Shown here: one piece after another, positions 5,322 through 11,656 of the stretch
Numbering within the stretch: position 1 is the first letter of the stretch
Layout: each line of letters opens with the position of its first letter
Assembly (NCBI GenBank): GCA_026398285.1
Contig: JAPLTI010000297.1
Location: 1 to 13,231 of the forward strand
Direction: 5' to 3'
Source: Verrucomicrobiota bacterium
GTDB taxonomy: Bacteria; Verrucomicrobiota; Verrucomicrobiia; Chthoniobacterales; Terrimicrobiaceae
Length of the DNA: 13,231 nt
Notes under the pieces: generated by a model
The model's input: only the letters and a program-made list of their open reading frames with translations
Told to the model about the DNA's origin: nothing
Database searches by the model: none
Position numbers and translations under genes: made by a program

Positions 5322-6649
5322 AGATTTTCATCAGCAGCGTGCAGAAGGAATTTGCCGCCGAGCGTCAGGCCCTGGCCGAATATCTTTCCGGCGATGCGTT
5401 GCTGCGCCGCTTCTTCGAGACCTTCCTCTTCGAGCGCGATATCCCCGCATCCGACCGGCGACCCGAAGCCGTCTATCTCGATGAAGTCCGGCACTGCGAC
5501 CTCTATCTCGGTCTCTTCGGCAATGAATACGGATTGGAAAATGAGGACGGACTTTCCCCCACGCATCTCGAATTCAACGAGGCCACCCGCCTCGGCAAAA
5601 TGCGATTGATCTTTGTCAAAGGGGCCTCCGACGACTCGAAACATCCCAAGATGCAGAGCCTCATTCGCGAAGCCAATCTGGGCCTTGTCCGGCGGCGCTT
5701 TCAATCCTCCGAGGACCTTGTTGCCTCGGTTTACGCCAGCTTGGTTAGAATCCTCGAGGAGCGCGAATTGATCCGCTTCGGTCCCTTCGATGCCACATTT
5801 TGCCGCAACGCTTCGCTGGACGATTTGGATGAAGAAAAAATCACTCGCTTCCTCGGCCTCGCCCGCCGGGCACGCCATTTTCCGCTGGCCGGTGATACAC
5901 CGGCCCACGAGGTGCTGGCCCATCTGAACCTGCTCGACAAAGGGCGTCCCACCCATGCCGCGATCCTGCTCTTCGGCAAGCGCCCCCAACGCTTCCTCAC
6001 GACCTCCGAAGTGAAGTGCGCCCACTTTCACGGTTACGAGGTCGCGAAGCCGATCCCATCTTATCAGGTTTACAAGGGCACGGTCTTTGATCTCGTCGAT
6101 CAGGCCAAAGACTTCGTGCTCTCCAAAATTGACCTCTGGGTGGGCACGCGGGAGCACAGCACGCAGGTTCCCACCAAATACGAGATTCCCCAAGAGGTCG
6201 TCGCCGAGGCCATCGTCAACGCCATCGTGCATCGCGACTACACCAGCAACGCCAGCGTGCAGGTCATGCTTTTTAAGGACCGCCTCGAAGTGTGGAATCC
6301 CGGCTCCCTGCCACCCAACCTCACACTTGAAAAATTGCGAGGCCCGCACGCCTCTGTTCCCCACAATCCCCTTCTCGCCGAGCCGATGTATCTCACGAAA
6401 TACATCGAGCGCATGGGAACCGGCATCGGTGACATGATCCGCCGTTGCCGCAAGGCCGGGCTCCCCGAGCCGGAAATTCGAATCGATGGTGGCTCATTCG
6501 TCCTGACCATCCGAAGAAAAACGGCGAAGGCGGGGGGCCAGCTAAAGCCGGGGCGCAATCAAGCCGCCATACAGCCAGAGTCACAGCCAGAGTCACAGCC
6601 AGAGTCACAGCCAGAGTCACAGCCAGAGTCACAGCCAGAGTCACAGTGA
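5318..6649 (+). CDS. DUF4062 - COG2865 ATPase fusion (zero-frame product; C-terminal winged helix in the -1 frame)
   Basis: The zero-frame product has 443 residues. Residues 1-100 are a DUF4062 domain (I-F-I-S-S-V-Q-K-E-F, C-D-L-Y-L-G-L-F-G-N-E-Y-G), which is related to the TIR/nucleoside-sensing fold. Residues about 170-240 are the linker region of COG2865-type proteins (A-A-I-L-L-F-G-K-R-P-Q-R-F). Residues 290-400 are a GHKL-type ATPase: N box E-A-I-V-N-A-I-V-H-R-D-Y, L-E-V-W-N-P-G, and G-T-G-I-G-D at 367-372. The frame then enters a Q-P-E-S repeat and stops at TGA 6647-6649, with no winged-helix domain. The winged helix lies in the -1 frame and ends at 6867. A -1 slip on G-GGG-GGC (6532-6538) would give about 516 residues with a normal domain order. 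It probably works with the TIR protein next door. Confidence 0.8.
   Translation: MKIFISSVQKEFAAERQALAEYLSGDALLRRFFETFLFERDIPASDRRPEAVYLDEVRHCDLYLGLFGNEYGLENEDGLSPTHLEFNEATRLGKMRLIFVKGASDDSKHPKMQSLIREANLGLVRRRFQSSEDLVASVYASLVRILEERELIRFGPFDATFCRNASLDDLDEEKITRFLGLARRARHFPLAGDTPAHEVLAHLNLLDKGRPTHAAILLFGKRPQRFLTTSEVKCAHFHGYEVAKPIPSYQVYKGTVFDLVDQAKDFVLSKIDLWVGTREHSTQVPTKYEIPQEVVAEAIVNAIVHRDYTSNASVQVMLFKDRLEVWNPGSLPPNLTLEKLRGPHASVPHNPLLAEPMYLTKYIERMGTGIGDMIRRCRKAGLPEPEIRIDGGSFVLTIRRKTAKAGGQLKPGRNQAAIQPESQPESQPESQPESQPESQPESQ
6532..6538 (+). promoter_or_regulatory. G-GGG-GGC slippery heptamer, candidate -1 frameshift or indel site
   Basis: In the zero frame of the DUF4062 gene the codons are GCG-GGG-GGC, so the last G plus the next two codons form the X-XXY-YYZ pattern used in -1 frameshifting. 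One step back puts the ribosome in the frame that encodes the linker repeat as A-R-V-T and then a winged helix ending at 6867. The same six-G run is also a likely place for a natural or sequencing indel. The sequence fits both; I did not identify a confident downstream stimulator structure. Confidence 0.5.
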
Positions 6650-6867
6650 GGTTGCTTACCAACAATACATTAGGGAAATCCGACCTATCTGCAGCTCTGG
6701 GCCAAAAAGCCATCTCGGGTCAATTGAACAAAGTCATCCGAGCGCTCTTGATGGCTAAATTCATTGAACCCACGGCCCTCGAAAAACCAACCAGTCGACT
6801 CCGGAAATACAAACTTACCGAGATGGGCCGGATGCGGCTCGCAGCTAAAATGGGAGAGGCGGAATGA
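6538..6867 (+). CDS. C-terminal winged-helix part of the DUF4062-ATPase, in the -1 frame
   Basis: Starting after the slippery site, this frame gives 109 residues. They comprise an A-R-V-T repeat (six copies), then K-S-D-L-S-A-A-L-G-Q, L-N-K-V-I-R-A-L and K-P-T-S-R-L-R-K-Y-K-L-T. The last block is almost the same as K-P-N-S-R-L-Q-K-Y-R-L-T in the reverse-strand paralogue at 2369-3058. It is therefore the expected winged-helix end of this ATPase family. V-T-x-Q/R repeats as linker are usual in the family, whereas the zero-frame Q-P-E-S repeat is not. The stop TGA 6865-6867 overlaps the TIR start as ATGA. This suggests the frame is translated, or was until very recently. It has no good start of its own. 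Confidence 0.65.
   Translation, partial: PAKAGAQSSRHTARVTARVTARVTARVTARVTARVTVRLLTNNTLGKSDLSAALGQKAISGQLNKVIRALLMAKFIEPTALEKPTSRLRKYKLTEMGRMRLAAKMGEAE
6571..6646 (+). repeat. 12-bp tandem repeat, six copies plus four bases
   Basis: ACAGCCAGAGTC is repeated without change from 6571 to 6642, followed by ACAG. Because the unit is a multiple of three, copy-number changes alter linker length but not frame. Perfect identity of all copies suggests recent expansion by slippage. It encodes Q-P-E-S in the zero frame and A-R-V-T in the -1 frame. Confidence 0.95.
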
Positions 6868-7643
6868 AAGCTTTCATCTCGTATTCTCATGACGACGCGG
6901 AGTTCTTGACGAAGCTGCATCAGCACTTGGCAGCACTTCGGCGGCAGAACCTTCTCGAAACTTGGACGGATCGGGAGATTGATGCCGGTGGTGTGCTCGA
7001 TGCGGAGATTTCTGCAGCGATGGAAAGCGCCGACCTTTTCCTCCTGCTTGTGAGCTCATCTTTTATCAACTCCGATTACTGCTACGAAAAAGAGTTCAAG
7101 GTAGCGCTGGATAAGCATCAGAAAGGGGAAGCCAGAATCGTTCCAATCCTCATTCGGCCTTGCGACTGGAAGATTGAGGAACTTAGGCAGTTCAAAGCCC
7201 TGCCGGAAGACGGGAAACCAGTCCAGAGTAAACACTGGCATGATCAGGACGAGGCGTTTGCCAGCATTGCCGAAGGACTCAGGAGTCTTGTTCAAGGAAG
7301 CATTAAGACGAGCATATCTTCTCAGATAGTGGTCGAGTGCGAAAAACGATTAACAGAGCCTCAGCTCCCGTTTGCGAAGGAGCTTTTGCGGATGATTATG
7401 CAGCATCCCAACGAAGAGGAGCAGGGCCTCACCGAAATTTTACGAGATAGCCCCGCAGGTCTGCTTTTTCGCTCATACATTCCGAATACCACAGCCAGCG
7501 GCAACGCTCCCTCTGTCAAAAAATCTGTATTCGCTCCGGCTATCGAAGAACTCGTTCGCCTTGGCTGGCTGCTTCAACCTGAAGGAAATCACGCGGTCAA
7601 AATTTACGAACTGAACCCCGATTCAAGGAGGCCAACAGTATGA
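6864..7643 (+). CDS. TIR-domain protein, probable NAD-cleaving effector
   Basis: The protein has 259 residues. Residues 1-135 are a TIR domain: A-F-I-S-Y-S-H-D at 3-10, W-T-D-R-E-I at 34-39, and S-D-Y-C-Y-E-K-E-F at 70-78. E77 lies where bacterial TIR NADases keep their catalytic glutamate. I-V-P-I-L-I-R-P marks a later strand. The remaining ~120 residues look helical and end with a possible small winged helix (E-E-L-V-R-L-G-W-L). I do not recognise this part as a named domain. ATG 6864 overlaps the stop of the -1 frame of the DUF4062 gene (ATGA) and is preceded by an AG-rich ribosome site. The stop overlaps hsdS in the same way. Placement between a nucleotide-binding ATPase and hsdS suggests a restriction-linked abortive effector; that is inference. 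Confidence 0.85.
   Translation: MKAFISYSHDDAEFLTKLHQHLAALRRQNLLETWTDREIDAGGVLDAEISAAMESADLFLLLVSSSFINSDYCYEKEFKVALDKHQKGEARIVPILIRPCDWKIEELRQFKALPEDGKPVQSKHWHDQDEAFASIAEGLRSLVQGSIKTSISSQIVVECEKRLTEPQLPFAKELLRMIMQHPNEEEQGLTEILRDSPAGLLFRSYIPNTTASGNAPSVKKSVFAPAIEELVRLGWLLQPEGNHAVKIYELNPDSRRPTV
7625..7642 (+). promoter_or_regulatory. Strong Shine-Dalgarno for hsdS inside the TIR gene
   Basis: AAGGAGG at 7625-7631 stands 8 bases before ATG 7640, which overlaps the TIR stop (TGA 7641-7643). The spacing favours the first of the two in-frame ATG codons (7640 over 7643). Confidence 0.75.
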
Positions 7644-8902
7644 TGGACGGCAAACCCTATCCAATTCCTCAGACCTGGGCGGAATCATCGATTGGAAAAG
7701 TGGTCGTCAAAACCAAGCAACAAGACCCACGGAAGAAACCCTGCGAGGTGTTTCAATATGTTGATGTTTCCGCTGTCTCAAACGCCTCCTTCAAAATCAC
7801 AGGCACCACAACCACGCTCGGATCCGAAGCCCCCAGCCGTGCAAGAAAAGCCATTCAAACTGACGATGTTCTCTTTGCGACTGTTCGCCCCACGCTCAAG
7901 CGCATCGCGTTGGTCCCCTCGGAACTCGACGGAGCAATTGCCAGCACAGGATACTGTGTTCTTCGGTGCGATAAAGCGAAGGCGTCTCCAGGCTTCCTTT
8001 ACTCGTTTCTGATCTCGGATCACTTTACTGCGCGAATGGCAGGCTTGGAACGAGGGGCAAGCTACCCGGCCGTTCGCGATTCAGATGTTACTGCGTCATG
8101 GCTCCCTCTCCCCCCACTCCCCGAGCAGAAGAAGATCGCGCACATCCTTTCGACAGTGCAGCGGGCGATCGAAGCGCAGGAGCGGATCATTCAGACCACC
8201 ACCGAGCTGAAGAAGGCCCTCATGCACAAGCTCTTCACCGAAGGCCTGCGCCACGAACCCCAAAAACAAACCGAAATCGGCCCCATCCCCGAAAGCTGGG
8301 AGGTGGTGCGCCTCTCGGATGTCTGTCGCTTCCAGAGCGGTGGCACTCCATCCAAGCAGAATCCAGAATTCTGGCAGGGAACCATTCCGTGGGTGTCGCC
8401 GAAAGATATGAAGCGCCCGCGACTCGATTACGTTACAGACCACATTTCGCAGGAAGCTCTCGAAAGCGGAAGCAAACTCGCCCCCGCCGGCTCCGTCTTC
8501 GTAGTCGTTCGCGGGATGATCTTGGCAAAGACGGTTCCAGTAGCACTTGCAACAGTTCCGATGGCCATCAATCAGGACATGAAGGCCATCGTTCCGGGGC
8601 CAAAGCTTCGCTCGGATTTCCTCCTCTACGCTCTGGAGACACTGCGAGACAACTTGTTCAAGAAAGTTGGACGCTCAGGTCACGGAACATGCACCTTGAT
8701 GGGTCACGAAGTGGCAGCGTTCAAAATCCCGCTGCCAGACATGGAATCTCAGGAAGAGATCGCCTCGGCGATTCAGAACCTCGAACGGAAGAAGGAGCTT
8801 CATGAACAGAAGCGCACCTCTCTCCAAGACCTTTTCCGCACCCTGCTTCACGAACTGATGACCGCGAAGACCCGCGTTCAAAACGCCGCAATCGAGTTTT
8901 AA
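7640..8902 (+). CDS. hsdS: Type I restriction-modification specificity subunit HsdS
   Basis: The 420-residue protein recognises the two halves of the DNA target and docks HsdM and HsdR. Two target-recognition domains are visible. The first is at about 10-165 and ends L-P-P-L-P-E-Q-K-K-I-A, followed by the central helix (I-E-A-Q-E-R-I-I, about 177-210). The second begins at I-P-E-S-W-E-V-V-R-L (about 220) and contains F-Q-S-G-G-T-P-S-K and W-V-S-P-K-D-M. It is followed by the C-terminal helix (E-E-I-A-S-A-I-Q-N-L-E-R-K-K-E-L). Length and two-domain layout are normal, and no break is seen. The recognised sequence cannot be read from the protein. It is separated from hsdM by about 2.8 kb of accessory genes, which is unusual. 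Confidence 0.93.
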   Translation: MMDGKPYPIPQTWAESSIGKVVVKTKQQDPRKKPCEVFQYVDVSAVSNASFKITGTTTTLGSEAPSRARKAIQTDDVLFATVRPTLKRIALVPSELDGAIASTGYCVLRCDKAKASPGFLYSFLISDHFTARMAGLERGASYPAVRDSDVTASWLPLPPLPEQKKIAHILSTVQRAIEAQERIIQTTTELKKALMHKLFTEGLRHEPQKQTEIGPIPESWEVVRLSDVCRFQSGGTPSKQNPEFWQGTIPWVSPKDMKRPRLDYVTDHISQEALESGSKLAPAGSVFVVVRGMILAKTVPVALATVPMAINQDMKAIVPGPKLRSDFLLYALETLRDNLFKKVGRSGHGTCTLMGHEVAAFKIPLPDMESQEEIASAIQNLERKKELHEQKRTSLQDLFRTLLHELMTAKTRVQNAAIEF

Positions 8903-8948
8903 CCGAGAATCCTGAAGCCATGCCGACGAGGGCATACCCTGGCTTGAA

Positions 8949-11411
8949 ATGATTTGTGATCTCGCGGCATCTGGAACCACGACGCTTAACCCAACGGACC
9001 TTGAAATCCTCGTTCAACTATTCACCAAACGAGCAAGCTACCTTCGCCAGCCTGCCCCGCCTGCTGCTGTTGCTACTGGAGCCGCCGCCGCTGCTGCCGC
9101 AATCGAACGCCTTGAAACGATAGGTCCGTTTATTGGATTTAAGCGGCTTGGCGATTCTCTCGCGGCTTCGTTCTCCAAACGAGCCACGATCATTTTTGGA
9201 ACCAATGGAAGTGGGAAATCCAGCTTGTGTGAAGCCCTGCAAATCCTGGCATCGAATGATGCTCCCCGTAGACCTCTCCATAATGTTCGAAGCGCCGCGG
9301 CTACATCGCCAGCTTTCAACTATAAATTCGCTTCAGATGCTGCGACGCAATCCTGGACCGCACCTGGTGCTTACGGTGCCCGGTCAACTTCCCTCAAGTA
9401 TTTCGACACCGGGATAGCAATCCACAATGTTCAGAACTCTGTCCAACCCGGGAGGATCATTGCGCTGTCACCATTTAAGCTCGATGTATTCGAAATTGCG
9501 CTGAAGCACTGCAAGGACCTACGCGCCGAGCTTGTCGGGAAGCAAAACGCGAATGCAGCTCAACTCGCAGGCCTTGTTGAACGTATTCGTGCGAAATTTG
9601 TAGGATTCAAGGGATCAGTCCTCGCTGAACTGACGAGTCCGACAGCAGCCGCCTTAGAAGCAGAGTTGAAGTTGGGCGAAAGCTATTCGGCAGAGAGCGG
9701 GTTAGAGGGAACGCTGCAGCGTAAGGAGGAACTCGAAAAAGCAACTTCAGAGGAAGGGCTCAAACTTCTTAAAGGGGAAGCTTCTGCGCTGAAAGCACTC
9801 CACGGGGAAATCCAACCGCTGCTCGAAGCAGCCGAAAAGCTCATCGAGATTGACCCTGTAACACAGTCGCAAGCGCTGATGGGAAAGGAAGAGGAGCTGG
9901 CACTTCTAGCCAAGGCGCTTATTCCGTCGGGTGCGACCCTCGACAAGCTGATGGAGCTCATCCGTCCAGCCAACGAAATTTGCAGTCTCCATGCGCCGAC
10001 GTCAGCGGGATGCCCCCTCTGCAAGCAAGACCTTCGGGAGAGTGAACTTGAACTCTTCAAGCAATACGCCGCACTCCTGACCGGCGAATTGGATGCGACC
10101 ATCACTGAGCTACGTAAGCTGATCAAAACGGCGGAAAAGAATCTCAAGGTGATCTCCGATTCGTCGCCGGACGATTGGGCGAAAGACTCGGTGCTGGCCG
10201 TCGAGACAATCAATGCGGTCAAGGAAGCTGGGAAAGCGATCCGCACACGGTTCAAGGGCGGAGAGCAAATCGACCAAGCCTGCAAAGACTCAGCGTCTAC
10301 GATGCGAACGCTCGCCGATAATCTTTCGAAGCATCTACAAGAGAAAGAGAAACTCATTGAAGAGGCAAGCAAAGGCAGGGCAGAGCTTCTGAAACAGTTG
10401 GGGGAGATCTCCACCGAATGCCGGGCACTGCTCTACGCCAAGGAAATTGCGGAGAACGCCGATCTCGTGAAGGAAGCGCATCGGAGGACGCGCAATGCTG
10501 CATTCTGGGATGCTGCGTTGCCCGATTTCACCTCGGTCCTGCGGAAGGTTACGTCCACAGCAAAGAAAGCTCACAAGGAGCTTGTGGTTGGAGATTTCAA
10601 GGCTCGACTCAACGCCGAGTATATCGCGCTCGCCGAAAAGGATATGAGCGCATTCGGAGTTGAATTGAGGGACGTAGGCGGCGACGGAGCTGTAACTGTT
10701 GATCATCACGTCGCCGGTCAGCGGATTGAGTCAGTTCTGAGCGAGGGCGAGCAACGAATCCACGCTCTTGCCTTGTTCTTCGCCGAGTTAGAAACCTGCA
10801 GCCAGCAGGTAATTGTCTTCGACGACCCGATATCCAGTTTCGACTACAACTACATCGGGAACTACTGCAATCGCTTGCGCGATTTGATTCAGGCACACCC
10901 GAATCGCCAAATTATTGTGCTTACCCACAACTGGGAGTTTTTCATGCAGATCCAGAAGGTTCTCAAGGACGCTCGGCCGGAACCCCACATGTCTGTGAAT
11001 GTGTTGGAAAACTGTGTCGCACTCGCTGACTACAGCGAAAAAATAACGGATTTGAAGGCAGAGATCGATGCCGGGTTGGGCGGAACAGGCGAGCCCACAA
11101 AGGCGGAGAAGGAAGTCATTGCTGGAAAGATGCGTCGATTGCTTGAGGCGGTAGTAAACACTCACGTTTTCAATAACCAGCGTCATCAGTTCAAACAGAA
11201 GAGTCAGAAGGTTTCCGCCTTCCACGACTTTACCAAAGTCGTTCCACTGCTTCCTGCGGAGGCTCAAACCCTCAAAGATCTATACGCGAAGCTGAGCACA
11301 ACTGAGCATGACGATCCCACCAACGCGTATGTTAACACGGACAAAGCGATGCTCCTCAGCCGTTACAACGCTATCAAGGCGATCGAGACAGCAATTGTGA
11401 GTCGCAAATAG
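8949..11411 (+). CDS. RloC-like AAA_13 ATPase with zinc-hook motif
   Basis: The 820-residue protein is an SMC/Rad50-like ABC ATPase. It has Walker A G-T-N-G-S-G-K-S-S at 84-92, a long coiled coil (about 185-500) with C-P-L-C at 355-358 as in a zinc hook, ABC signature L-S-E-G-E-Q at 597-602, Walker B V-I-V-F-D-D-P at 621-627 and H-loop L-T-H at 658-660. After the ATPase head, R-R-L-L-E (729-733) and a later histidine (E-H-D-D-P, H787) recall the Arg-xxx-Glu and His of PrrC/RloC anticodon nucleases. RloC proteins cut tRNA after DNA damage or restriction failure and were first noted between hsd genes, as here. The first ~55 residues, with an alanine-rich run, are not part of the ATPase fold. 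ATG 8949 is the best start, although the ribosome site is weak. The nuclease role is inference. Confidence 0.8.
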   Translation: MICDLAASGTTTLNPTDLEILVQLFTKRASYLRQPAPPAAVATGAAAAAAAIERLETIGPFIGFKRLGDSLAASFSKRATIIFGTNGSGKSSLCEALQILASNDAPRRPLHNVRSAAATSPAFNYKFASDAATQSWTAPGAYGARSTSLKYFDTGIAIHNVQNSVQPGRIIALSPFKLDVFEIALKHCKDLRAELVGKQNANAAQLAGLVERIRAKFVGFKGSVLAELTSPTAAALEAELKLGESYSAESGLEGTLQRKEELEKATSEEGLKLLKGEASALKALHGEIQPLLEAAEKLIEIDPVTQSQALMGKEEELALLAKALIPSGATLDKLMELIRPANEICSLHAPTSAGCPLCKQDLRESELELFKQYAALLTGELDATITELRKLIKTAEKNLKVISDSSPDDWAKDSVLAVETINAVKEAGKAIRTRFKGGEQIDQACKDSASTMRTLADNLSKHLQEKEKLIEEASKGRAELLKQLGEISTECRALLYAKEIAENADLVKEAHRRTRNAAFWDAALPDFTSVLRKVTSTAKKAHKELVVGDFKARLNAEYIALAEKDMSAFGVELRDVGGDGAVTVDHHVAGQRIESVLSEGEQRIHALALFFAELETCSQQVIVFDDPISSFDYNYIGNYCNRLRDLIQAHPNRQIIVLTHNWEFFMQIQKVLKDARPEPHMSVNVLENCVALADYSEKITDLKAEIDAGLGGTGEPTKAEKEVIAGKMRRLLEAVVNTHVFNNQRHQFKQKSQKVSAFHDFTKVVPLLPAEAQTLKDLYAKLSTTEHDDPTNAYVNTDKAMLLSRYNAIKAIETAIVSRK

Positions 11412-11412
11412 T

Positions 11413-11528
11413 ATGCCCACACCCGGAGAGCACAAAACCGTCCAAGCCCGGATCCTCGCCTACGCCGAGGCCATCGGCTGGACGATTGTGACCTGCGAGG
11501 AAGCCGAGCGGCGGCGAGGTTTCAATCC
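11413..11528 (+). pseudogene. Relic of an hsdR 5' end
   Basis: ATG 11413 opens a protein start (M-P-T-P-G-E-H-K-T-V-Q-A-R-I-L-A-Y-A) that is nearly the same as that of the hsdR at 12850. Over 101 bases (11428-11528 against 12865-12965) I count 11 differences, of which 9 are silent. Homology stops at F-N-P, exactly where the CAGAT palindrome begins. The frame then continues through the repeat to a stop at 11646 without further resemblance. This is the stump of an older hsdR that once followed the RloC-like gene directly. Confidence 0.85.
11428..11528 (+). repeat. Direct repeat, left copy (partner 12865-12965)
   Basis: About 89% identical to the 5' coding region of the hsdR gene. The two copies flank the DUF1016 gene and could recombine to delete it. 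Confidence 0.85.
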
Positions 11529-11601
11529 ACAGATGGCGCAGATTTTCACAGATGCAGAATCAGCAAACTCCAATCTGCGCGAATCTGCGAAATCTGCGGT
11601 T
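11527..11601. repeat. CAGAT palindromic element without a gene
   Basis: The left arm (from 11527) holds three CAGAT words spaced 9 and 10 bases apart. The right arm (to 11601) is its imperfect inverse (21 of 27 aligned positions), and a spacer of under 20 bases separates them. Word order and spacing equal those of the arms around the GxxExxY gene at 4864-5294. It sits exactly at the end of the hsdR relic. It could be a deletion derivative or a scar of the same kind of element. Confidence 0.7.
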
Positions 11602-11656
11602 CAATTTTCTTCCTTGCGGGCCGTCATCTCTCTAACGACTTCTTAATTTCACTGTC

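Noticed and set aside
5300..6364. A 354-codon open frame on the reverse strand opposite the DUF4062 gene
   Set aside because: It mirrors the codon pattern of the forward gene, has no family resemblance, and the forward strand holds clear DUF4062 and ATPase motifs.
6571..6646. CRISPR or iteron array
   Set aside because: It is a perfect 12-bp tandem repeat without spacers inside a coding linker typical of the ATPase family.
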